DNA of 64,000 bases from JAAXVQ01 sp964604705 (lineage in GTDB: Bacteria; Oederibacteriota; JAAXVQ01): NCBI GenBank assembly GCA_964604705.1, contig CAZSAP010000011.1:1-64000 (forward strand), written 5' to 3'. The position numbers and the translations under genes are program-made. Shown here piece by piece: positions 53,970 through 62,495 of the stretch (position 1 is its first letter; every line of letters starts with the position of its first letter). Under the pieces are notes generated by a model. The model was given only the letters and a program-made list of their open reading frames with translations. It made no database searches and had not been told where the DNA came from.

Positions 53970-55304
53970 ATGATCTCTGAACTTTGGAATGACGCGCATG
54001 GAACCTTTCATCCTGCCAGTGCCCCGGATTTTCTCCCGCTCCCCCAGCTCAAACAACTCCAGCTCCAGCGACTCCAAGCCTTGGTGGCCCGGGCCTACGA
54101 GCATGTACCGTTGTTCCAAAAACGCATGCAGGAACGTAAGCTGAACCCGGACAAGCTCCGAACCTTGGCCGATATCCAGCATCTTCCGTTCACGGTGAAA
54201 ACCGATTTGCGCGACACCTATCCGTTCGGACTCTTCGCCAGCCCCATGCACGAGATTGTTCGCTTGCACGCTTCCAGCGGCACCACGGGCAAACCGATTG
54301 TGGTGGCGTACACCCAAGAAGACGTGGATGTCTGGGCCAGCGTCATGGTCCGCAGTTTTGCGGCCTGCGGCCTGCACAAGGGCGATATTGTACAAAACGC
54401 CTACGGCTACGGTTTATTCACCGGCGGCTTGGGCGCCCACTACGGGGCCGAGGCTCTCGGAGCCACGGTTATTCCCATCTCCGGCGGCAACACGGACCGT
54501 CAGATCATGGTCATGCAGGACTTCGGGGTTACAGCTATCTGCTGCACACCGAGTTACTTTATTCACCTTATGGAACGTGCGGGAGAAATGGGAATATCCA
54601 TGAAATCACTCCCCCTGCGCGTGGGGGTCTTCGGTGCCGAACCCTGGACCGAGTCCATGCGCACGCACATACAGGCACATTCCAACGTAAAAGCCTTCGA
54701 CATTTACGGCCTCTCTGAGATTATTGGTCCGGGTGTGGGCATTGAATGTTCCAGCCAGTGCGGATTGCACATTTTCGAGGATCATTTTTATCCGGAAATC
54801 ATTGACCCGGAAACCGGCGAGGTCTTGCCCGACGGACGCGAAGGCGAACTGGTCCTCACCACCTTGAGCAAAAAAGCCATGCCCATTATCCGCTATCGGA
54901 CACGTGACATTTCCTCGCTTAGTCCCGAACCCTGCGCCTGCGGGCGTACCATCCGCCGCATCCGCCGCATTGGGCGGCGCAGCGACGACATGTTCATCAT
55001 CCGAGGGGTCAATGTCTTCCCTTCGCAAATCGAGAGTGCCCTCCTGGCGGCCGAAGGTACCCAGCCGCATTATCAGATCATTCTTACCAGCGAGAAGGGC
55101 CTGGATCAAATTCAGGTACAGGTGGAAGTCACCTCCGATGTGTTCAGTGACAAAGTCGGCGCCATGGAAACCCTCCACGGAAAACTCACCCATGCACTGG
55201 AACACACCTTGGGCCTGCATGTGAATGTCAGCTTGGTGGAACCGCACACGCTGCAGCGCAGCGAAGGCAAAGCCAAACGGGTATTGGATCAGCGCAACCG
55301 CTAG
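53970..55304 (+). CDS. paaK: Phenylacetate-CoA ligase (first copy)
   Basis: 444-residue AMP-forming ligase. The AMP motif is SSGTTGKP; YGYGLFTGGLG, GAEPWTESMR and YGLSEIIGPGV are family-specific. It makes aryl-acetyl-CoA from aryl acid, ATP and CoA; run in reverse it could recover ATP from the IOR product (inference). I start at ATG 53970 behind CAGGAGG. A UUCG hairpin follows its stop. Confidence 0.95.
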   Translation: MISELWNDAHGTFHPASAPDFLPLPQLKQLQLQRLQALVARAYEHVPLFQKRMQERKLNPDKLRTLADIQHLPFTVKTDLRDTYPFGLFASPMHEIVRLHASSGTTGKPIVVAYTQEDVDVWASVMVRSFAACGLHKGDIVQNAYGYGLFTGGLGAHYGAEALGATVIPISGGNTDRQIMVMQDFGVTAICCTPSYFIHLMERAGEMGISMKSLPLRVGVFGAEPWTESMRTHIQAHSNVKAFDIYGLSEIIGPGVGIECSSQCGLHIFEDHFYPEIIDPETGEVLPDGREGELVLTTLSKKAMPIIRYRTRDISSLSPEPCACGRTIRRIRRIGRRSDDMFIIRGVNVFPSQIESALLAAEGTQPHYQIILTSEKGLDQIQVQVEVTSDVFSDKVGAMETLHGKLTHALEHTLGLHVNVSLVEPHTLQRSEGKAKRVLDQRNR

Positions 55305-55320
55305 GGTTCCTTCGGGAACC
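55305..55320 (+). terminator. UUCG hairpin after the first paaK
   Basis: GGTTCC-TTCG-GGAACC (55305-55320) begins right after the TAG stop. The UUCG tetraloop is very stable. A weak T-containing tail (GCTTATTCTT) follows, so it may attenuate transcription into the ACT gene or protect the paaK mRNA. Confidence 0.65.
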
Positions 55321-55347
55321 GCTTATTCTTAATTATGGAGGCATACC

Positions 55348-55788
55348 GTGAAACTGAATCAGCTTTCGGTCTTTTTGGAAAACAAGCCCGGGCAACTTAA
55401 AATGGCCTGCCAACTTCTGGCCGACGCCGGGATCAGCATCCTGACCCTTTCCTTGGCCGACACCAAACAGTTCGGCATTTTGCGCCTCATCCTGCGCGAA
55501 TGGGCACGCGCCAAGAGCATTATGGAAGCCGCAGGATTCGTGATCAAAGTCACCGAAGTCGCGGCCGTTGAAGTCAATGACCGTCCGGGCGGTCTGGCGA
55601 AAATTCTTAAAGCCATTGAAGATGCCGCCCTCAACGTGGAGTACATGTACGCCTTCACCTTCGGACGCGAGGGCAAAGCGGTCTTGATTTTCCGCTTCGA
55701 CGATGTGGATGCGGCCATTTTGAAGCTTCAGGAAAAAGGCGTTAACTTCGTCGGCAGTGTTGATTTGTATGCCCGATCCGAGGCCTAA
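55348..55788 (+). CDS. Tandem ACT-domain protein
   Basis: 146 residues (GTG start with GGAGG). Two ACT domains are visible, about 1-68 (LSVFLENKPGQLKMACQLLADAGISIL) and 70-146 (VNDRPGGLAKILKAIEDAALNVEYMYAF). Such stand-alone ACT proteins occur beside iorAB and paaK in anaerobes and likely bind aromatic amino acids. It may regulate the ligase or the oxidoreductase allosterically. Confidence 0.9.
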   Translation: MKLNQLSVFLENKPGQLKMACQLLADAGISILTLSLADTKQFGILRLILREWARAKSIMEAAGFVIKVTEVAAVEVNDRPGGLAKILKAIEDAALNVEYMYAFTFGREGKAVLIFRFDDVDAAILKLQEKGVNFVGSVDLYARSEA

Positions 55789-55794
55789 CCCCAG

Positions 55795-57132
55795 ATGACC
55801 CACAGCTGGCCGTTTGAAAACCGTATCTGGGACCCGGTGGAGTCTTTGCCCCGGCATGAGCTGCAGGCACTGCAGTTGGTCCGTTTGCAAGACTGTGTCC
55901 GACATGTGGCCCAGGTACCCTTTTACCAAAAAGCCTTCCAGGAGCTTCATCTGCACCCGGAATCGATCCGCTCGCTCGATGATATCCGACGCCTCCCTTT
56001 TACTACCAAGGAGGATTTGCGGCTAAACTACCCGCTGGGTTTTCTGGCCATCCCCCGTGAAAAGGTCGTGCGCATCCACGGTTCCTCGGGAACCACCGGC
56101 AAGCCCACCTTTGTGGCCTATTCCCGCGAAGACTTGATGCTCTGGTCCAATCTCTGTGCGCGTTTCTTGGTCGCCGGGGGCGTACGACCCGAGCACACGG
56201 CGCAAATCGCCTTCGGGTACGGTTTATTCACCGGCGGCTTTGGTCTGCACTACGGTTTGGAACGCGTAGGTGCGGCCGTGGTCCCGGCCTCATCGGGAAA
56301 CACCCAGCGCCAACTGCTGCTGATGCAAGATTTGGGTGTAAACGTGCTGATTTGCACCCCCAGCTACGCACTCACCATTGCCGAAGAACTTAAGGCGCAG
56401 GGCTGGATTCCCGGAAAAATGCCGCTGCGTTTCGGGCATTTCGGCGGCGAACCTTGGACCGAAGACATGCGTCAACAAATTGAAAAAGGTCTGGGCATCC
56501 TGGCCTTCAACAATTACGGTTTGTCTGAAATCATTGGTCCGGGTGTCAGCGGTGAGTGCGTGGCGCGCTGCGGCATGCATCTGCAAGAGGACCACTTCCT
56601 CATTGAGTGCCTCCACCCGGAAACCTTGGAACCGGTGCCGGACGGTGAGATCGGCGAATTGGTCATCACCACCCTAACCAAAACCGCGATGCCTTTGCTG
56701 CGCTACCGCACCCGCGACCTGGCCAGCTTGGAGCGCGTGCCCTGCATCTGTGGCCGGACCACCCTGCGCATGAGCCGGGTCTTGGGACGCAGCGACGACA
56801 TGCTCATTATCCGCGGCTGCAACATCTTCCCCACGCAAATCGAGGAAGCCCTGCTGCGCGTCGAAGGCACGGCCCCACACTACTTGATCGAGGTTGCGCG
56901 CCCGGGAACCATGGATGAGCTGACCATAAAGGTAGAAATTCGCCCGGAAAACTTTTCCGATAAGATGAGCTACATGCAGCACTTGCACGACCGCTTGGAT
57001 CGGGAGATCCAGGGCGTTACCGGCATACGCGCCAACATCGAACTGGTCAAGCCGCAAACCTTGGAACGTTTTGTGGGCAAGGCGAAACGTGTGATCGACC
57101 ACCGCAAGCCGTCCGCGCCCAATCCGGCGTAA
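55795..57132 (+). CDS. paaK: Phenylacetate-CoA ligase (second copy)
   Basis: 445 residues; a paralogue of the ligase upstream with the same motifs (SSGTTGKP, FGYGLFTGGFG, GGEPWTEDMR, NYGLSEIIGPGV). It follows the ACT gene by 6 bp. Two copies may have different aryl-acid preferences (phenyl-, hydroxyphenyl-, indole-acetate). Confidence in the family is high; specificity is unknown. Confidence 0.95.
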   Translation: MTHSWPFENRIWDPVESLPRHELQALQLVRLQDCVRHVAQVPFYQKAFQELHLHPESIRSLDDIRRLPFTTKEDLRLNYPLGFLAIPREKVVRIHGSSGTTGKPTFVAYSREDLMLWSNLCARFLVAGGVRPEHTAQIAFGYGLFTGGFGLHYGLERVGAAVVPASSGNTQRQLLLMQDLGVNVLICTPSYALTIAEELKAQGWIPGKMPLRFGHFGGEPWTEDMRQQIEKGLGILAFNNYGLSEIIGPGVSGECVARCGMHLQEDHFLIECLHPETLEPVPDGEIGELVITTLTKTAMPLLRYRTRDLASLERVPCICGRTTLRMSRVLGRSDDMLIIRGCNIFPTQIEEALLRVEGTAPHYLIEVARPGTMDELTIKVEIRPENFSDKMSYMQHLHDRLDREIQGVTGIRANIELVKPQTLERFVGKAKRVIDHRKPSAPNPA

Positions 57133-57172
57133 ACTGCCTGCGGCATTTCCGGAACAAGCATTGGCCCAAAAC

Positions 57173-57192
57173 GCAAACACACCTATGTTTGC
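57173..57192 (+). repeat. Short hairpin upstream of the flavodiiron gene
   Basis: A perfect 7-bp inverted repeat GCAAACA/TGTTTGC surrounds a 6-nt loop. It lies 34 bp before the start codon. It may be an operator or an mRNA element; no T run follows. Confidence 0.4.
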
Positions 57193-57225
57193 ATGTATGT
57201 ACGATACCCCTAGGAGGACTTACTT

Positions 57226-58416
57226 ATGCATACCCAGCTGGCCAAAGGTGTTTACAGTGTCGGAGTCGTGGATTGGAATCTCCGTCACTTTCACGGCTTT
57301 GAACTTTCCACCCACCGCGGCTCATCCTACAACGCGTACCTGGTCATCGATGAGAAGATCGCCCTTATCGATACGGTTTGGACGCCTTTTCAGGATCAAT
57401 TGCTCGAAAACATCAAGGAACTGATTGATCCGGCTAAAATCGATTATGTGGTAGCCAACCATGCGGAAGTGGATCACTCTGGAAGCCTGCCGGCCATTAT
57501 GCGTGCGGCTCCTCTGGCCACGCTGGTCGTCTCCAAGCGTGGCGCCGAGAGCATTCCCGGGCATTATCACCAGCCCTGGACCATGCATGCTGTCCAAACC
57601 GGGGATAAAATTTCCCTGGGTTCAACCGATCTTGTGTTCGTGGAAGCCACCATGCTGCATTGGCCGGACAGCATGTTTACCTACCTGACGGAGCACAACA
57701 TCCTTTTTTCCAACGACGCCTTTGGACAGCATTACGCCGCTTCCTCCCGTTTCAACGACGAAGTCGATCAAGCCGAACTTTATGCCGAAGCCCAAAAATA
57801 CTACGCCAATATCCTCACGCCCTTCTCGGGTCTGGTCATCAAAAAAATCGAGGAGCTCCTGGCCTTGAATTTGCCCGTGACCATGATCGCACCGAGTCAC
57901 GGCATCATCTGGCGTCAGGATCCCCTGCAAATCGTCAAGCAGTATCAGCGTTGGGCCGAACAAACGCCCGAACCTACGGCCGTCATTTTATACGACACCA
58001 TGTGGGAGGCCACACGCCGAATGGCCGAAGCCATTGGCCAGGGATTGCAGGCCGAGGGCATAACCTACAAATCCTTTCTCATGTCCAACACCGACCGCAA
58101 CGATGCCATTGCCGAGGTCTTCAAGGCCAAAGCCATTATCGTAGGCTCCCCAACCCTGAACAACGGGCTTTTGCCCACACTCATGCCGATTCTCGAAGAC
58201 TTGCGTGGATTGAAATTCAAGAACAAACTGGGAGCGGCGTTCGGTTCCTACGGTTGGAGCGGTGAGTGTGTGAAACTGCTGGAAGAACATTTAGGTGCCT
58301 GCAAAATCCCCGTGGCCGTGCCGGGGGTGAAGGCCAAGTGGCAACCCACGGCCGACGATTTGGCGCAATGCGAAGCTTTAGGCAAGGCCCTCGCCGCAGC
58401 CATCAAACAAAACTAG
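57226..58416 (+). CDS. fprA: A-type flavodiiron protein (FprA family)
   Basis: 396 residues. A metallo-beta-lactamase-like domain with diiron ligands (HAEVDHSGSL, then HWPDSMFTYL, a later Asp in FSNDAFGQH and His in PSHGIIWR) is followed by a flavodoxin domain (ILYDTMWEATRRMAEAIGQGL, SYGWSGECVKLL). It reduces O2 to water or NO to N2O and protects anaerobes. AGGAGG precedes ATG 57226. Its placement at the end of the aryl-acid cluster may be incidental. Confidence 0.95.
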   Translation: MHTQLAKGVYSVGVVDWNLRHFHGFELSTHRGSSYNAYLVIDEKIALIDTVWTPFQDQLLENIKELIDPAKIDYVVANHAEVDHSGSLPAIMRAAPLATLVVSKRGAESIPGHYHQPWTMHAVQTGDKISLGSTDLVFVEATMLHWPDSMFTYLTEHNILFSNDAFGQHYAASSRFNDEVDQAELYAEAQKYYANILTPFSGLVIKKIEELLALNLPVTMIAPSHGIIWRQDPLQIVKQYQRWAEQTPEPTAVILYDTMWEATRRMAEAIGQGLQAEGITYKSFLMSNTDRNDAIAEVFKAKAIIVGSPTLNNGLLPTLMPILEDLRGLKFKNKLGAAFGSYGWSGECVKLLEEHLGACKIPVAVPGVKAKWQPTADDLAQCEALGKALAAAIKQN

Positions 58417-58418
58417 CG

Positions 58419-58447
58419 CGTAGGGGCAAGGCTGCCTTGCCCCTACG
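58419..58447 (+). terminator. Long palindrome between convergent genes
   Basis: A perfect 13-bp stem (58419-58431 with 58435-58447) with a 3-nt loop ends fprA; TCGCTTTTCC follows. The GTAGGGGCAAGG core also resembles dispersed palindromes seen in other genomes, so this could be a repeat element used as a terminator. Confidence 0.65.
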
Positions 58448-58459
58448 TCGCTTTTCCTT

Positions 58460-58807
58460 CTACGACTGCCCGTGAAACTTATCGTCTTCCTTGCGGAATA
58501 ATATATTAAACGTTGTGAGCGAACCGTAGCAGCGGGTGATGTACTGTTCCAACTCAACCTTTTCCACGTCGTCAAGTTTGGGATGATTGTTGATCTTTTG
58601 CTCCAGCACCCGGAGCTTCTCCCGTACGGAGATGACTTTTTTAAAGAACATATCCAGGGAAATTTCCACAGGCTTCAACTCCGGATTGGCGGGTTTGAGC
58701 ACAATGGTTCCGTTAAGCCACTTGTTGGCCATTTCCACATCCCGCAACCCGGCAAATTCATTCTGATTTTTAATAACCTGACGCAGCAAGGCTTTGACTT
58801 CTTCCAT
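58460..58807 (-). CDS. Small protein of unknown function
   Basis: 115 residues from ATG 58807 (GGAGG upstream). No signal peptide; mainly helical, with the Lys/Glu-rich helix VEISLDMFFKKVISVREKLRVLEQKI. It ends 44 bp from fprA convergently and precedes no obvious partner. No family is recognised. Confidence 0.7.
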   Translation of the reverse strand: MEEVKALLRQVIKNQNEFAGLRDVEMANKWLNGTIVLKPANPELKPVEISLDMFFKKVISVREKLRVLEQKINNHPKLDDVEKVELEQYITRCYGSLTTFNILFRKEDDKFHGQS

Positions 58808-58840
58808 GGGGCCCAACCTCCGAAAAATATGTACCGGCGC

Positions 58841-59446
58841 TCACGCGCCCGGTTCCTGGGGAAAAAGCTCTTGTACCAGGCGCGCGGCTTCCTGAAGCCA
58901 CGCCCGCCGCTGTTCCAGGGTGCTGGTCACAACGGTTTCAAACATCCGTCGCTGTATCTTCTGAACACCGCAAAACTCCAAGATGCACCGACACCAAATG
59001 GCTTCCAGTGGATCACCAAACACCGTGCGCTCGCGCTCCGCGGCGGTGTTGGAGGTATTAAGGATAAGGGCGCCGCGACAGTTGAGGAGGCCGACCGGAA
59101 TCCCTTCCCCGTTGTCGCCCTCAACAAAACGGTACGCCACATCCGGACGGACAATGCGATCCACCCACCCTTTGAGCATGGCCGGAGGCTGCCCCCACCA
59201 ATTGGGATGAACCAAGACCAGGGCCTCGGCGTCGTGCAAATCACGGCAATGGGCTTCCACATCCGGAGGCAGGGAGGTTGTACGGGGAATCTCTTGGGCT
59301 GGCAGGCATGGATCAAAGCCCTCGGCATACAAATCATGCAGCACCACCGAATGCCCCAGGCTGCGTAATGCATCGCATGCGGTCTGCGCCAACGCATGAT
59401 TGAAACTTCCGGGGTCCGGATGCGCAAGAATGACCAACGCCCGCAT
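58841..59446 (-). CDS. Flavodoxin-fold NAD(P)H dehydrogenase (quinone), Kef/MdaB type
   Basis: 201 residues. The FMN site LAHPDPGSFNHALA is typical of the NQO1/MdaB/KefG group, with PNWWGQPPAMLKGWVDRI. It would reduce quinones or similar compounds in two-electron steps. I start at ATG 59446 (GAGG). It follows the nuclease gene with a 2-bp gap between stop and start. Confidence 0.9.
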   Translation of the reverse strand: MRALVILAHPDPGSFNHALAQTACDALRSLGHSVVLHDLYAEGFDPCLPAQEIPRTTSLPPDVEAHCRDLHDAEALVLVHPNWWGQPPAMLKGWVDRIVRPDVAYRFVEGDNGEGIPVGLLNCRGALILNTSNTAAERERTVFGDPLEAIWCRCILEFCGVQKIQRRMFETVVTSTLEQRRAWLQEAARLVQELFPQEPGA

Positions 59447-59448
59447 GC

Positions 59449-59988
59449 CTATTCCTCGTCTTTCCAAAGTCCGGCCCGAGCGGCCCGGGCTTGTTCGTAG
59501 GCAGCGGTAAAGCGCGTTTGATATTTAACGTTCGGCGGAATGGTCATGACTTGGGCGTAGCCTTCACGCACCAACACTTCGTTAAGCATGCGTCCGTCGG
59601 ACAAATAGGCATAAACCAAAAGCCGTCCATACTTATCCGTTTCCTGCACATCAAATTCCAGTTTTAAGACATCCCCCGGACCCACCAAGGTCGCTAAAAA
59701 ACGTTTCGCCTGCTGCCCCATGAGCACCACGGTCTTGAGCTTGGCTTTGGCACGCCGTGAATCCCGCCGAGCTTTGGCATTGGGAGCGCTTTCGGGGGTA
59801 TCCACTCCAATCAAACGCAAGCGTTCCGGACGCCCTTGATACTTGACCTTGAGGGTATCCCCATCCACCACGCGGATCACTTGCGCCTGATCCACTCGGG
59901 TTCCTGGCTTGAGGGTAAACACGCCGGCGAGAATCACCGCCAACGCCACCACGGTATAGCTTATTTGTTTTCCAGAAATCATACGCAT
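59449..59988 (-). CDS. Staphylococcal-nuclease-like thermonuclease
   Basis: 179 residues with an N-terminal signal anchor (about 10-27). The SNase fold is clear: VVDGDTLKV, then RLIGVDTPES with catalytic Arg and Glu, and DKYGRLLVYAYL with the second Arg. It degrades DNA and RNA outside the cytoplasm. It and the next flavoprotein may share a transcript. Confidence 0.92.
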   Translation of the reverse strand: MRMISGKQISYTVVALAVILAGVFTLKPGTRVDQAQVIRVVDGDTLKVKYQGRPERLRLIGVDTPESAPNAKARRDSRRAKAKLKTVVLMGQQAKRFLATLVGPGDVLKLEFDVQETDKYGRLLVYAYLSDGRMLNEVLVREGYAQVMTIPPNVKYQTRFTAAYEQARAARAGLWKDEE

Positions 59989-60054
59989 CGTAGGGCTCTC
60001 GTTTCAAAGCGTGTAATGGTGTGGATAAACCTTACGGTCAAACGACGGATCCGG

Positions 60055-61899
60055 TTAAGGCCACCGGATTATGACTTCCTCACTCTTGGGTGTTTCTTTC
60101 CCTTCTTTGTTGATGGCGCTTACCGCAAACCGGTTGATCCCCCGCGAGAGATTCTTGATAAGCACCGCGGTGTTCTTATCCGGCTCGGCGTTCAGACGGC
60201 TCATGGGGCCGTCGGCACCCTTTCCCTGGTAAACATAATACTGACGCCATACCAATCCATCGGTCCAATACACCACCACGCTCTTCCCGCCCGCGGGTTT
60301 AAAGTAATTGGGTTTTCCGGGAATGCGATTCCAATCCTTATGAAAATCATTTAATAATTCAAAAAGCCGCTTCTGACCAGTACGCACATTCATTTGTGCC
60401 ATACGCTCGTTATCCAACTCTGTCTTGAGGGCTTTGATCTGACCTTCGGCCTTGGCTTGGGCCGCCAACAATTTTTGTTTTCCCGGTCCGATTATAAACC
60501 AGCCCACACCGAGTAAGCTTCCCACCAGCACCCCTACGATCAAGCCTACCAACCAGCCCCAAGAGGCGTGGCGGGCTCTGGTGACTGGGCGGACCGGTTC
60601 GGTTGGGCGTTGCGACGCAACCGGAATCACGGGCTCAGGTTTTGACTCTGGCGAGCGCACTGGTTTCGGCGACTCGGGTTTGGTCGGTTTGGTGGATTTA
60701 GGTTTGGCCGCAGGTGCTGGAATAGGCGCCGGCTCGGCCTTAGGCGTGCGGGCACTCTTTGATTTTTCCGGAACAGGGACAGGGCTCTTTTCTTTGGCTT
60801 CCATTTTCGGGCGACCTTTGGAGACCGGGGGCGGAGGGGGTGGCGGCGCAATGAGCTCCGACATGGGGGTGATTTTCGCTATGGTTTTCTTAACTTTCGG
60901 ACGTTCGACCGGGGGCATCACAACAGATACCACGGGCGGTTCCAAGTCAACGGTTTCCTCTGGGGCCGCTTCTATTTCTGAGTCCTCGTCTTCCAGGGTT
61001 GCTTCAGGCACTTCCGTGGATCCAGCAAACGGTTCTTCGGGAGAAGCCGTTTCCTCGGCCTGTGGTTCCACTTGATCCTCCGGTGTTGCATTGGAAGGTT
61101 CAGGTTCCAGGGTTGAATCCACTAACCTATTTATGTTTTCGGTTTCCGGCTCGAACGCCACCGCAGGCGTTTCATCCGTTGTCGTTTTCGACACAAAATC
61201 AAATTCCAACGACTCTTCCGTCGTGCCCTCACCCGACGCTTCGGCAAGTTCCTCGGTAAGCGCGTCGCCTGTGGATTCAACGGCAGGTTCTCCGCCGTTA
61301 CCCGGAATCGAGTCCTCCGCCCCCTGGGCGATTAGGTCCGCTTGACTCTCCGTGTCTGTATCAGGAGGTGTGTTGAGCGTAGGAGCCACTAGGTTGTCCA
61401 AAGCATCTGCGGTATCTAGGGACAGATCAGGCTCTGTGGGGAACGCAGCGTAAGCCGAGAGGGATGGTTCCAACGTAGGTGCTTGTGGTTCATCTGCAGC
61501 CGGAGCTGCGAGCGGTGTTTCAAGTACGGCATCTGGATCGATAGGCGTTTCACCAGCCGGGTCGTCCGTGAGATACAGGGGTACAATGGGGTCAGACGCA
61601 GATTCCTCCGGGAGGGTGGTGGGAGTCGCACCCAGTTCATCTGCCGGAGTGTCCGGCATGCCCGCATCCAAAGCTTCAGGTGCTGAGAGTTCAGGGGCGG
61701 CTGCGGAGGCCTCACCCTGATGCGCAACACCGGCCTCAGGTGCATCCAGGCTTGAAGTGTCAGGCGTATTTTCCATTCCTGGCGCCGTGACCGACGTAGG
61801 CTCAGGCGCAGGGGTTCCCTCAACGGCTTGGGTTTCCAGTGCGGAAGGCTCCGGTGTTTTTTTGCCGAACATGTTTTTAAACGCGTCAAACAAGGCCAT
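60055..61899 (-). CDS. Large acidic, Pro-rich single-pass membrane protein of unknown function
   Basis: 614 residues from ATG 61899. The N-terminal ~320 are acidic and rich in Pro, Ala, Thr, Glu; residues about 325-440 are basic and Pro-rich (PPPPPPP, KPxKP repeats). One transmembrane helix (WGWLVGLIVGVLVGSLLGVGWF) is near 445-465. Outside it is a coiled coil (~55 residues) and a ~120-residue FN3-like end (GLVWRQYYVYQG, INRFAVSAINKEGKE). TonB- or DamX-like layout: a disordered cytoplasmic arm and an envelope domain. No family is recognised. It is next to no obvious partner. Confidence 0.8.
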   Translation of the reverse strand: MALFDAFKNMFGKKTPEPSALETQAVEGTPAPEPTSVTAPGMENTPDTSSLDAPEAGVAHQGEASAAAPELSAPEALDAGMPDTPADELGATPTTLPEESASDPIVPLYLTDDPAGETPIDPDAVLETPLAAPAADEPQAPTLEPSLSAYAAFPTEPDLSLDTADALDNLVAPTLNTPPDTDTESQADLIAQGAEDSIPGNGGEPAVESTGDALTEELAEASGEGTTEESLEFDFVSKTTTDETPAVAFEPETENINRLVDSTLEPEPSNATPEDQVEPQAEETASPEEPFAGSTEVPEATLEDEDSEIEAAPEETVDLEPPVVSVVMPPVERPKVKKTIAKITPMSELIAPPPPPPPVSKGRPKMEAKEKSPVPVPEKSKSARTPKAEPAPIPAPAAKPKSTKPTKPESPKPVRSPESKPEPVIPVASQRPTEPVRPVTRARHASWGWLVGLIVGVLVGSLLGVGWFIIGPGKQKLLAAQAKAEGQIKALKTELDNERMAQMNVRTGQKRLFELLNDFHKDWNRIPGKPNYFKPAGGKSVVVYWTDGLVWRQYYVYQGKGADGPMSRLNAEPDKNTAVLIKNLSRGINRFAVSAINKEGKETPKSEEVIIRWP

Positions 61900-61979
61900 A
61901 ATGGTTCCTTTGGCAAGAAAGTGAGCCAATTATAATCCATCTGCGCGTAAATGTCATTGCGAATTGACGTTTGAAAAAC

Positions 61980-62495
61980 TCAAATGCAGCTGGACTTGAG
62001 GTCCTTCATATAGATCATGCGGTCATCGTCGTCGGCATAAAAATGGGGTACCCGCGCGACCAGCGCATAGGCGCATTTTAGGTAGAATTGACGGGTCGGT
62101 TCGTACAAAGGACGCGATGAGGTTTCCACATAAACATACGCACCCTGCAACTCGCGCATATGCGCTTCTGCGGCTTGAATCAGTGCTCGGCCTATCCCCT
62201 GGCCGTGCCACTGCTGATGCACTCCGATCCAGTACATGTCAAACCGATGTTCGGTAACGGTGATGGGGCCGTAACACACATAGCCTACCAGCTTGCCCTC
62301 GAGATCTGCCAGGATAAAATAATAATCACTTTTCGTACCTTTGGCCAACCGGTCATCCAGGAGTTCCAACGCCACTTCAATTTCGTGGGCATAAAAAAAG
62401 CCCGTCGACTCCAGTAATTCTTTCAATGCCTGACGGTCTTCCGGGCGTGGTTCATACCGCAATACCGGAGCCGTTCCATGACCCAATACACTCAT
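61980..62495 (-). CDS. GNAT acetyltransferase
   Basis: 171 residues. The acetyl-CoA motif is QQWHGQGIGRALIQAAE. It overlaps the ATP-grasp gene by 4 bp (ATGA), with AAGGCGG as the ribosome site. It likely acetylates the amino group of a product made by the ATP-grasp ligases, if the three act together. Confidence 0.9.
   Translation of the reverse strand: MSVLGHGTAPVLRYEPRPEDRQALKELLESTGFFYAHEIEVALELLDDRLAKGTKSDYYFILADLEGKLVGYVCYGPITVTEHRFDMYWIGVHQQWHGQGIGRALIQAAEAHMRELQGAYVYVETSSRPLYEPTRQFYLKCAYALVARVPHFYADDDDRMIYMKDLKSSCI

Noticed and set aside
54606..55247. 213-codon open frame on the minus strand
   Set aside because: Antisense to the first paaK; His/Asp-rich composition is an artefact of its codons.
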